Shown: positions 6,860 through 13,743 of the stretch, in pieces
How positions within the stretch are numbered: position 1 is the stretch's first letter
Layout of the letters: the number at the start of each line of letters is the position of its first letter
Assembly: GCA_030849075.1 (NCBI GenBank)
Contig: JASAOO010002921.1
Span: 1-13,743, forward strand
Direction: 5' to 3'
Length of the DNA stretch: 13,743 nt
Source: Zelonia costaricensis
Lineage: Eukaryota > Euglenozoa > Kinetoplastea > Trypanosomatida > Trypanosomatidae
Notes under the pieces: generated by a model
Databases searched by the model: none
Told to the model about the DNA's origin: nothing
Seen by the model: the letters and a program-made list of their open reading frames with translations, nothing else
Program-made: the position numbers and the translations under genes

Positions 6860-8845
6860 TCACTGCAGCAGCTGACGGTGACGCTGGAGTTCCTGATCCC
6901 GCACGCTGACGGCTTGTTGAAGACTCAGCAGCTGCTCCGACTGGTGCCGGATCGTGTTCTCCTTGCTCGTCATGGCCACCAGCACGCGCTCGTTGATCTG
7001 GCTCAGCTCCGCGTGGTGCCGCTGCTCCAGTGTCTTCTTCTCCACCTCGAACTCCGCCCGCACCCGTGACACCTCCTGCGTCGCCGCGGCCTGGCGCTGC
7101 TGCAGCTCCCACACCTCCTTCACGTGCTGCGTCTCGAACTCGTGCAGCTTCTTCTGCCACTCCTGGTCGAGGATGCTCATCCGCTTCACGTACTCAGACC
7201 GCACCTTCTCCTCGATCGCGCTGATGTGCTGCTCCGAGAGGTGCGCCATGTCCTGCAAGCGCTGCAGCTCCTCCGTCTTGGCGCGACTCCCCTCCAGCGC
7301 GGCGGTCAGCTGCTCCTTCACGAGGTCCAGCTCCACCTGCAGCCGCTCCCGCTCCCGCGTGACCTGCACGTAGCGCTCGCGCAGCAGCCCGTCGCTCCCG
7401 CGCGCCGACTCGAGGGCGCGGAGGTGCTCCTCCTCCAGCCGCTGCACCACCTTCATCACCGCCGCGTCGCGCTCCAGCTCGCACTTCTTACGCAGCTCCG
7501 CCTCCTTTCCGTGCAGGTACTGGAGGTTGGCTGCCTGCGCGTCCTTCTCACGGTTCGCAAACTCGAGCATCAGCTTCTCCTTTAAGCTGTGCATGCGCTC
7601 GTTCGCCTCGCCCGTGATGCGGGCGACCTCGGTCGTCACCGCCGCGTGAAAAGCCGCCTGCTCCGTCGTCTGCGCGCTCTGCAGCCGCAGCGCCTCCTTG
7701 CCGAGGCGGTCCAGCTCCAGCCGCAGCGTGCGCGTCTCATCCTCGTGGTGGTGCTCGAGCTGCTCGCGCTTCTGCTTCTCCACGCGCCGCTCCTCCTCGG
7801 CAAGGCGGTGCAGCCGGGCGGTCTCGTCGCGCAGCCGATCCCGCACGGCGTCTTGCTCACGCGTCAGCAGCTCCTCCGCCTCGCGACGCAGCTTCGACTT
7901 GAGCTCCTCGACGGAAGCATCCTTCACGGCGATCACCTCGTCGCGCTGGCGCAGCTCGTTCTCGTACTCCTCGCGCAGCCGCGCCTTCTCTGCCTTGTGC
8001 CGGTTCAGAAGCAGCACAATGTCCGGCTCCAGCGACTGCAAGGTCGACTCCTTGATGCGCTTCGCCTCGGCCAGGCGCCACTTCTCCCGACTTGCCTTCT
8101 CCTGCGCGGCCCACTTGGTGCGCAGCGAGGACAGCGCCGCGGCGTTGGTGGCCTCGAGTCGACGCGCCTCCTCCACGCGCCGCGCCTCCGCATCGCGCAG
8201 CCGCACCGTCAGCGAGTCCACCTGCCGCGTCAGCTCCTCCTTGGCCTTCTCGAGCTTCTCCGTCTCCGACTTGGTTCGCTTGCGCTCGCGCAGGTGCGTG
8301 CTGCGCAACTCATCCACCTCGCCCTGCACGGCGGCCCGCATCTCCTCCTTGCGCTGCTGCTCCTCTACCCGCCACTGCTGCAGGCGGCGGCGCAGCTCGT
8401 CGTTGTCACGCCGCAGCTGCTCGTTCTCGAACTGCATCGAGTCGATGCGCTGCTTGATGCCGAGGTACGTGTTCTGCGCCGACTCCGCACCGCCGCCGGT
8501 GATCCACGAGACGGACACGGCAGAGGCAGTCGTGTTGGGGTGGTGGTTGCTGCTGCTGCAGCGGCGCTGCACCGGTGTGGCGTGGTGCGACGACACGGGC
8601 GCAATGGAGGACGGCGCGGGCGAGCTCGCCGTGATGTGCTGCAGCGCCGACGAGGTCAGCGGGGCGGCACTAGAGTAGCTCGCCGCCATGAGGGCGGCGC
8701 CACCAACATTGCCGGCGCTGGCGCCGCAGCCGGGCTGGCTTGTGGCCGGGGACGCGGCGGCATCGAGGTAGGAGAGGATGTTGGCCACCTTCGCCTCGTT
8801 CATCTCGCGCAGGTCAGAGCAGCAGCTGCCCGAATCGCCCAGCAT
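6860..8845 (-). CDS. CEP131/AZI1-like centriolar coiled-coil protein
   Basis: The protein has 661 residues. Residues 1-120 are Ser/Ala-rich and probably disordered, apart from a short helix-like motif at 15-30 (MNEAKVANILSYLDAA). Residues from about 125 to the end are an almost continuous charged coiled coil, rich in Glu, Arg, Lys and Leu. The block at 244-290 (KWAAQEKASREKWRLAEAKR, then the LEPDI segment and RHKAEKARL) matches, as I remember it, the most conserved part of animal CEP131/AZI1. The C-terminal end also fits that family, with an ERVLVAMTSKENTIR segment followed by a final helix. CEP131 acts at centriolar satellites, basal bodies and the ciliary base, so here a role at the flagellar basal body or transition zone is inferred. 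It is shorter than human CEP131 (about 1,080 residues). ATG at 8845 is the first in-frame ATG; a second lies at codon 15. Confidence 0.8.
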   Translation of the reverse strand: MLGDSGSCCSDLREMNEAKVANILSYLDAAASPATSQPGCGASAGNVGGAALMAASYSSAAPLTSSALQHITASSPAPSSIAPVSSHHATPVQRRCSSSNHHPNTTASAVSVSWITGGGAESAQNTYLGIKQRIDSMQFENEQLRRDNDELRRRLQQWRVEEQQRKEEMRAAVQGEVDELRSTHLRERKRTKSETEKLEKAKEELTRQVDSLTVRLRDAEARRVEEARRLEATNAAALSSLRTKWAAQEKASREKWRLAEAKRIKESTLQSLEPDIVLLLNRHKAEKARLREEYENELRQRDEVIAVKDASVEELKSKLRREAEELLTREQDAVRDRLRDETARLHRLAEEERRVEKQKREQLEHHHEDETRTLRLELDRLGKEALRLQSAQTTEQAAFHAAVTTEVARITGEANERMHSLKEKLMLEFANREKDAQAANLQYLHGKEAELRKKCELERDAAVMKVVQRLEEEHLRALESARGSDGLLRERYVQVTRERERLQVELDLVKEQLTAALEGSRAKTEELQRLQDMAHLSEQHISAIEEKVRSEYVKRMSILDQEWQKKLHEFETQHVKEVWELQQRQAAATQEVSRVRAEFEVEKKTLEQRHHAELSQINERVLVAMTSKENTIRHQSEQLLSLQQAVSVRDQELQRHRQLLQ

Positions 8846-9122
8846 CGTCGTCGTCGTGGCGGGAGGGAAGGGGAAAAGGGGGTGCAGACGGGGAAGGAAA
8901 CACAACAGGGTGGGGTACCACAGGCAGTCACAGGGGAGCGGTGGTATGCTCAGTGGCCGCGTGCCGCTGGGGTGCTGCAGCAGAGGTCTTCTACTTCCCT
9001 TCCGCGTCTGACCACGATACCCGTGGAACAGCGAGCCGCAAGAGGGGGGGGGAGGGCAACTTGCGTCCGTGATGGGGGCTCTAGAAGTTGTCAGGATAGA
9101 GTGCCGTGGATGTCCACCAGTG

Positions 9123-9149
9123 CTCCGAAAAGAGAAAGAGAGAGAGAGT
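9123..9149 (-). promoter_or_regulatory. Candidate spliced-leader acceptor for the CEP131-like gene
   Basis: The GA repeat at 9128-9149 is a clean CT tract on the minus strand. It is followed within a few bases by GGAG, with the AG at 9124-9123. This would give a 5' UTR of 277 nt (9122-8846) with no ATG. The C/T-rich stretch nearer the ATG (about 8850-8910) is less suitable, because no AG lies between it and the start codon. AGs around 8955-8980 are possible alternatives. Confidence 0.45.
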
Positions 9150-9170
9150 TGGTGCGTCTATGGTGTTCTT

Positions 9171-9208
9171 GTGTATGTGTATGTGTGTGTGTGCGTGTAT
9201 GTGTGCGG
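9171..9208. repeat. GT-rich microsatellite
   Basis: Imperfect GT repeat on the plus strand with occasional A and C interruptions, reading as CA-rich in the minus-strand transcript. It lies upstream of the candidate leader of the CEP131-like gene. Confidence 0.8.
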
Positions 9209-9710
9209 GTGGTGCAAATGATCTCAAGACGCAAGAAGCGCGTCAGCGGCTCTATCGCCTTCTAGGTGAGGCTGGGCCGTGGAGGAGAAATGCCAAGAAG
9301 TGCGACGCGGGTCTTGTTCTGATGTGCGCCTGTGTATGTGTGTGAGTGTGAGCTCGCCGACACGGACTTCGCGTACGTCATGCGCGCCCAACGGTGTTGA
9401 AGACGGCGCAGAAAGTGGGTAGAAAGGAGAGCTCGGATGCAGCACTCAGGAGCCTAGGCACATCGACACGCGAGGTGGTGCGATGCCACAGCAGCCACGG
9501 GCAGCTAAGAAGAGGGTGGCCGAGCACACAAGCCGCAGCTCCGGAGTGCTCTCGACTGGAGGAATGAGAGTGGATCGCCAGGGGAGAGTCGCGTGGTGGT
9601 GCCACGGCTGCTTAGTTCGTTGGCGGTTTTTTTTTCTTGGCTTCTCCGTCAGCAGAGAGACGGCCCACGTCTTGCCGCGCGCAGAGTCGCGCGCACCGTC
9701 GCACGCCTTC

Positions 9711-9726
9711 ACACACGCACGTGCAC
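9711..9726. repeat. Short CA/GT-rich tract past the PMS1 stop codon
   Basis: An imperfect alternating purine-pyrimidine tract (ACACACGCACGTGCAC on plus). In the mRNA it reads as a UG-rich segment about 38-53 nt past the PMS1 stop. Three other genes here have a similar tract in the same relative place. Confidence 0.6.
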
Positions 9727-9763
9727 AGGTAAACTCACAAAAGACGCACGCCAGCTGTGCCGC

Positions 9764-12436
9764 CTACGTCGATGTCGGCGCAAAGAAGGGGCTGGCGCTG
9801 CTGGCGCCGCTGCGGCGGAGGTCAGCCATGTTGCCCAGTAGCCGCATGGTGGGTCGGCCGTGTGGACAGTTCCACGGCTGGTCAAGCTCCCCAAGCCGCT
9901 CCAGGATCAGCTTCATGCGCGGCATCGTGAGCGGGGTGCCAATCATGATGCTGCTGCGGCACGCCTTGGTTGCCATCGAGTGCCACACGGCGCGCAGCGG
10001 CTGCGTGATCGTGCCGTACTGAACCAGCTGCTGCACCAGCTCCATCACATCCGTGGCGCTCACCACGTCGTAGGGCAGCACGGGGAGGGAGTAGACAAGC
10101 AGCTTCGTGTCGTCGCCGCCACGGCCTACCCGGAAGCCGTGCGCCTGCAGCTCCGCCTGATGCTCCACCGCGAGGTCGACCTCGTGGGCGTCCATCGCGA
10201 CCGACACGGGCAACACCAGCGGCTGCGGCGTCGCCTCATAGCCGCGCACGAGCCGCTCGTAGTTGTACTTCTCGTCCGACGCGTGCTGGTCCACAACAAA
10301 GACGTCGCCGTTGGGCAGCGCGGCGATGATGAAGCCGTGGTTGAACTGCCCAATCACCCGCAGCGCCTTGAAGGAGGTCTTGTTGAAGTACAAGTTGAGG
10401 TCCTCCTCTGTCTGGGCCCCGAGCGTGCGGCCGTGCTTGGCCGCGGCGGCGGTGCGGGGCTGCGCGCCCTCGAGAGGCGGCGGCACCGCGCCGGTTGCGG
10501 AGAGCGGCTCGCATGCCAGCTCGCTCAGAGAAGGGAAGCTGCACGGGTAGCACACCCCGCCGTGGCGTTGTCGTGCCCCCTCATCAGAGAGTCGTGTCAC
10601 TTCCACCACGTCGGCACGAGCGGCGGCCGCGTCACCTCCGCTGCCGGAGCTGCCGGCGGAGCCGCGGCTGCAGCAACAACACGGCGACGACGACGGGGAG
10701 TGGCCGCGCAAGTGTTCCTTGTGCACCGCTACGCCGTCCCCCTCCGTGACGCGGCTCCCCTCTGTGGGGGCGATACCACTCCCCGCCTTGCCGGTCCCGT
10801 CGCACTCGTCCTCGCTGCCGCACGTGGCGCAAGACGCTGCAGACGACGAGGGCAGAAGGCAGTCGGACGAGGCGGTCGCGTGCAGGCCGGCCTCTTCACG
10901 GGCACCCGCATCCGTGCCAGTGGTGTGACCCTCCTCGTCGTCGTCGTCTGCAGCGGCGTAAAGGAGTCGGCCGAGCTTCGGCAAGTCCATGGCGGACCCG
11001 CTGCGGCGCCCGCCGTGCCGCAGCAGCTGCTGCTCGTCCGACCCACTGTCGCGCTGCCGCTGCGACCCTGCGCCGTCCTCTGCCGCCGCCTCTTCCGTCT
11101 TGGGACGCTTGAAGGTGAACTGCGTGAAGGAGGTGGCGGACACAGGGGTGCGCGTCAGCCGCGTCAGCTCCGTAGCCCGCACATCGGCCGCCTGGGTCTG
11201 GGCAATGCGCTGGGAGCGGTCGAGCTCGACCTCCTGCGAGGCGAGGCTGAAGTCCTGCAAGGCGCGCTGATGGACCTCCTCGGCAAGCCGCTCCTCTTGA
11301 GCGAGCAAGACCTTTCGCTTGTTCGGGGTGAGGTTGACGTCGTACTGCAGCGACGGGTTCGTTTTAATCTGCAAAAAGAAGCCCACGTGCAGCCGCTGCG
11401 AGGCGTTCGGCAGGCACTGCGCAAACGCGTCCTGCACCGCCTTGGCAAGTCGGGGCAGGTCGACGAGCCGGCCGTCGAGGGCGAAGACCTGGTGATCGCC
11501 GCTCAGCCGTCCGCCGCCGTTCACCTTGGACACGAGCCCGCTGACGGTGCCAAACGACAGGGTCCAGCTCACCCGCTGCATGTGCGAGATGCACAGTCCG
11601 CCGTACGCCTCCGTCACGCTGCGCGTCGGGTCGCCGGAGCCGGTGAGCGAGACGAGGGTGCTGACGGCGGACGTCGCGGACTCCTGGTGCTGCAAGAGGA
11701 GCCGGATGTGCGGGTGCGACACGGCATACTGCTTCACCGTGCTGGTTGCCCTACTGAGCTGCTTGCGGTGGTTCTTGGCAAACTCGCGGTGCCGCACCGG
11801 CAGCCGCTGGAAGAGGTGACGCGCCGTGACCGTCGTGCCGCGGCTGTCCTTGTGCCGCGTCACCTCGATCTGCGTCGTGTGCGAGGCCGGCAGGTAGGTG
11901 AGGCGCACCGTGTAGAGACCTGTGTCGCCGCTGCGTGTCTCGACGACAACGTCGCTGAGGTGCGCCAGCGAGTGCAGCGCCTCGCCACGGAACCCCAGCG
12001 ACGGGTCGGTCTCCTCCTCCCCGTCTATGGAAGGACCGGCTCCGCTCCTGTTGGTGCCGCTGCCCGTGCCCAGGACCGGGCGCTTGCCACGAGATGCGAC
12101 ACTCATCTCGGCGTCGTGGGCACCCTCCTCCGGCGCGGAGTTCGCCGCTTCGTTCTGCGGCTGCTTTGTGGTGGCACGGCTCGAGAGCAGCGGTGTGCTC
12201 GCCCCGCCCCGCAACGCGCCCGTCTCGGGGTCCACCAGCGGCCCCACGGCGATGCCGCTGCCGTCGTCCTCGACAACAATCTCGTCCATCCCAAAGTTGC
12301 GCAGGCGAATCGTCACAGTTGACGCCGCCGCGTCGAGCGCGTTCTCCAGCAGCTCCTTCACGACACTCGTGAGGTCGGTGATGACCTGCCCGGCAGCGAT
12401 CTTGCGCGCGCTGGCGTCATCGAGTCGTGTGATCAT
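9764..12436 (-). CDS. PMS1: DNA mismatch repair protein PMS1 (MutL homologue, yeast Pms1 / human PMS2 type)
   Basis: This is the MutL-type partner of MLH1 in nuclear mismatch repair, an ATPase that nicks the discontinuous strand after mismatch recognition. The 890-residue length is close to human PMS2 (862). The N-terminal GHKL ATPase is complete: AAGQVI at 14-19, KELLENALDA at 27-36 (catalytic Glu, Mg-binding Asn), DDGSGI at 57-62, GFRGEAL at 148-154 and GTTVTARHLFQRLPVR at 200-215. DVNLTPNKRKVLL at 366-378 closes the transducer domain. A low-complexity linker (about 400-675) holds a basic KRPK at 443-446, an Asp run and a CCCC cluster. The C-terminal endonuclease domain has DQHASDEKYNYE at 716-727 (the DQHA-X2-E-X4-E motif), ACR at 825-827 and CPHGRPT at 857-863 (zinc site). 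ATG at 12436 is the first in-frame ATG and begins the conserved block. Odd point: an insertion of roughly 40 residues in the ATP lid (about 92-147). Confidence 0.96.
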   Translation of the reverse strand: MITRLDDASARKIAAGQVITDLTSVVKELLENALDAAASTVTIRLRNFGMDEIVVEDDGSGIAVGPLVDPETGALRGGASTPLLSSRATTKQPQNEAANSAPEEGAHDAEMSVASRGKRPVLGTGSGTNRSGAGPSIDGEEETDPSLGFRGEALHSLAHLSDVVVETRSGDTGLYTVRLTYLPASHTTQIEVTRHKDSRGTTVTARHLFQRLPVRHREFAKNHRKQLSRATSTVKQYAVSHPHIRLLLQHQESATSAVSTLVSLTGSGDPTRSVTEAYGGLCISHMQRVSWTLSFGTVSGLVSKVNGGGRLSGDHQVFALDGRLVDLPRLAKAVQDAFAQCLPNASQRLHVGFFLQIKTNPSLQYDVNLTPNKRKVLLAQEERLAEEVHQRALQDFSLASQEVELDRSQRIAQTQAADVRATELTRLTRTPVSATSFTQFTFKRPKTEEAAAEDGAGSQRQRDSGSDEQQLLRHGGRRSGSAMDLPKLGRLLYAAADDDDEEGHTTGTDAGAREEAGLHATASSDCLLPSSSAASCATCGSEDECDGTGKAGSGIAPTEGSRVTEGDGVAVHKEHLRGHSPSSSPCCCCSRGSAGSSGSGGDAAAARADVVEVTRLSDEGARQRHGGVCYPCSFPSLSELACEPLSATGAVPPPLEGAQPRTAAAAKHGRTLGAQTEEDLNLYFNKTSFKALRVIGQFNHGFIIAALPNGDVFVVDQHASDEKYNYERLVRGYEATPQPLVLPVSVAMDAHEVDLAVEHQAELQAHGFRVGRGGDDTKLLVYSLPVLPYDVVSATDVMELVQQLVQYGTITQPLRAVWHSMATKACRSSIMIGTPLTMPRMKLILERLGELDQPWNCPHGRPTMRLLGNMADLRRSGASSASPFFAPTST

Positions 12437-12509
12437 GGCTGACGGTGGGCGGGGGTTGGTGCTGGTGCACGACACCTCGAAGGCAGAGAAGACGGCAACA
12501 GCAGTGTCC

Positions 12510-12525
12510 CTGCGAAAGAAGCGAA
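12510..12525 (-). promoter_or_regulatory. Candidate spliced-leader acceptor for PMS1
   Basis: On the minus strand a short pyrimidine tract (12525-12513) is followed directly by CAG, with the AG at 12511-12510, 73 nt before the PMS1 ATG. No ATG intervenes. An alternative is the CT repeat plus AG near 12758-12772, which would give a leader of about 320 nt that is also ATG-free. The choice between them is inference from sequence shape only. Confidence 0.4.
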
Positions 12526-13420
12526 CCGTCCACAGGGGGGGTGGGAGTGGGTCCGCGTTCAGTTCCGGTATAGTGCGAGCAGCAGCGTGGCTGGCGTAGG
12601 AGGAAGTTGGTCTATGAGACGGCAACGTTATGGTGCTTCTATGAGCCGTGGATAAGCGCGCCTTGCGCGTCGCCCCCTCCCCCCTGCGCGTGGCTAAACG
12701 CGTTGGGTCGGAGTTGCCGGTTCCGCTGCGCTTGTGAAAGGCCCGTAGGTGGGCGTCTAGAGAGAGAGACGAACGAGCACCCAGGAGCAGACGGCTGAGG
12801 AGATCCGCTCGGTTAGCAGCGTGACGCCGGTGCGCCGCAGTGTCGGGGAAGAAGAAAGTTGGTTGGCGGAGAGAGCCTCGAGGGGGGGGGGCGATGAGTG
12901 GGGCGACAGATGTGAGTGAGGACGCATGCGGCCAAGGCACAGAACGGGGGAGAGAAAAGCGCGGTCACGCTCCGGTAGCGCGGGGAAGGGGGCACTACGC
13001 TATGCCGTAGCGCGAACGCCTGCAGCAGTCGAGGCGAGCGCAGCACCACGCACGGTCCGACAAGTGCACTACCAACGGTGCCGCTGTCGCGCGTGCGGGC
13101 TTCCGCCGCGTCACACACACACATACGACAACAACAACCATCAACAACAACGCCGCTGCAGCGCGTTTCCTTGACAGGCGAACGCCCCCCCCACTTCCCC
13201 CCGTCTGCACACCTCGACGTGGGTGTGCTGTCATCTGGCAGGATCTTCTCTCTGTTCACTTTGTTTGGTAGACGAAGGGGGAAAACAGAAAAGTAAAACG
13301 AGAAAGAGAATGCAGCCAGGAAAGAGGCAGCGGTGTGGGGCGGTACGAGTGCGACACGGACAGAAAGAGGCAGGGGGGGGGCAGAGAGTCGAAGCGGCGA
13401 GCGTGGACTCGCTGCCCGTT

Positions 13421-13468
13421 TCGCCCCTCCCCCCTCCTCCTTCTCCTCCTCTTCCTTTTTTTTTGCAG
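13421..13468 (+). other. Plus-strand polypyrimidine tract ending in GCAG (antisense splice-acceptor look-alike)
   Basis: About 44 nt made almost wholly of C and T, ending in nine T and then GCAG at 13465-13468. This is the shape of a strong 3' splice acceptor, but on the strand opposite to all genes here. No ATG follows on the plus strand until inside the partial minus-strand gene, so no plus-strand gene uses it within the window. In the sense direction it is a GA-rich block about 180-220 nt past the stop codon of the partial gene. Confidence 0.4.
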
Positions 13469-13642
13469 CTCAAACCCCGCACGACTGCACCTCCGCCGGC
13501 GCGCGTGTTTCACATCCATCCACAACGAGTCGCGCCGCCCTCCCCACGCCCTTTACGCTCACCTTTGATCAAGGAGAACGAGAAAGAGATCGAGAGTGAG
13601 GCGGCACGGCAAGCAAAGGTGGGGGTCAACCAGTCTTGCACT

Positions 13643-13743
13643 CTAGTCCATCTGCTGCATGGCCTTGTCCGCGGCGCTGATCTTGCCCTTGCCCTTGTCC
13701 GTCTTGGACGAGCGGTCCTTGCGCTCCAGGATGGCCTTGCGGT
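13643..13743 (-). CDS. C-terminal end of an unidentified Lys-rich protein (5' part outside window)
   Basis: Reading the minus strand from the right edge gives one open frame of 32 full codons ending in TAG at 13645-13643. The visible tail starts RKAILERKDRSSKTDKGKGK and ends DKAMQQMD. It is strongly basic in the middle, with Lys/Arg alternating with Gly, Ser and Asp, and closes with an acidic/amphipathic stretch. Codons are nearly all G/C-ending (CTG, GAG, AAG, GCC), as in the other genes of the window, which is why I accept this short piece as coding. I do not recognise the family: charged tails of this kind occur in many RNA-binding, ribosomal and chaperone proteins. It would be the most upstream gene of this window in the minus-strand unit, with a 1.2 kb spacer before PMS1. 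Confidence 0.75.
   Translation of the reverse strand, partial: RKAILERKDRSSKTDKGKGKISAADKAMQQMD

Larger units (their letters stand above)
8846..9763 (-). other. Spacer between PMS1 and the CEP131-like gene
   Basis: There is no plausible gene on either strand. The 3' side of PMS1 begins with a short UG-type repeat (9711-9726), followed by a purine-rich block in the sense strand (complement of 9627-9647). The 533 nt before the CEP131-like ATG (8846-9378) contain no sense-strand ATG. This stretch also holds a GT-rich run (9171-9208) and a GA run (9131-9148), the latter probably serving as a pyrimidine tract in the transcript. Confidence 0.7.
12437..13642 (-). other. Spacer between the partial gene and PMS1 (3' UTR, intergenic, PMS1 leader)
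   Basis: There is no convincing coding frame on either strand; the open frames here are low-complexity and poorly initiated. The part next to PMS1 (12437-12924) has no ATG on the sense (minus) strand. Two pyrimidine tracts followed by AG in the sense strand, near 12510 and near 12758, are candidate spliced-leader acceptors. The half near the partial gene carries a long pyrimidine tract on the opposite (plus) strand at 13421-13464. Confidence 0.7.

Noticed and set aside
7589..9265. Plus-strand open frame (558 codons) opposite the CEP131-like gene
   Set aside because: Leu/Arg/Gln/His-rich shadow of coiled-coil codons (CTC/GAG reversed); it runs on into spacer microsatellites and shows no domain.
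9860..12322. Long plus-strand open frame (820 codons) opposite PMS1
   Set aside because: It mirrors PMS1 exactly, and its Arg/Leu/Val/His-rich composition is what the reverse complement of GC3-rich codons gives. It has no recognisable domain, and PMS1 motifs prove the minus strand is coding.
12612..12650. Short direct repeat TCTATGAG spaced by about 27 nt
   Set aside because: Only eight bases, two copies, no secondary feature around it; likely chance.
12437..12940. 168-residue N-terminal extension of PMS1
   Set aside because: Begins at GTG, contains no ATG before 12436, has no similarity to MutL proteins, and the conserved block begins right at the ATG. Treated as leader sequence.

Overview
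The window looks like nuclear chromosomal DNA of a trypanosomatid, most likely Leishmania or a close relative. Every believable protein gene lies on the minus strand. None needs an intron. Coding regions are GC-rich, with G or C at most third codon positions. They are separated by 0.6-2.3 kb spacers full of dinucleotide repeats and of purine runs on the plus strand, which are polypyrimidine runs in the transcript. That is the layout expected of one directional polycistronic unit whose mRNAs are matured by spliced-leader trans-splicing and polyadenylation. No promoter, terminator, tRNA, rRNA, mobile-element gene or CRISPR array could be supported.

Reading in the direction of transcription (right to left): (1) 13643-13743 is the last 32 codons of an unidentified Lys-rich protein. 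(2) 12437-13642 is a spacer. (3) 9764-12436 encodes a PMS1/PMS2-type MutL mismatch-repair protein of 890 residues, with an intact GHKL ATPase site and an intact metal-dependent endonuclease motif. (4) 8846-9763 is a spacer. (5) 6860-8845 encodes a 661-residue coiled-coil protein that I recognise as a CEP131/AZI1 (centriole/basal body) relative. (6) 6230-6859 is a spacer. (7) 5123-6229 encodes a 368-residue Ala-rich helical protein of unknown function. (8) 3805-5122 is a spacer. (9) 2290-3804 encodes a 504-residue EF-hand protein with a long disordered tail ending in a CaaX prenylation box. (10) 1-2289 is a gene-free stretch, presumably the long 3' UTR of the EF-hand gene plus the leader region of the next gene beyond the left edge.

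The genes do not form an obvious functional pathway, and in this group co-transcribed neighbours are usually unrelated. The most useful observations are the CEP131 assignment, the predicted farnesylated and calcium-linked EF-hand protein, a lineage-type insertion in the ATP lid of PMS1, and three long stretches upstream of start codons that lack any sense-strand ATG (867, 533 and 488 nt) although ATG is common on the other strand. A recurrent UG-repeat also sits just past four of the five stop codons. One ambiguous base (N) lies in a G-rich run at 1191.
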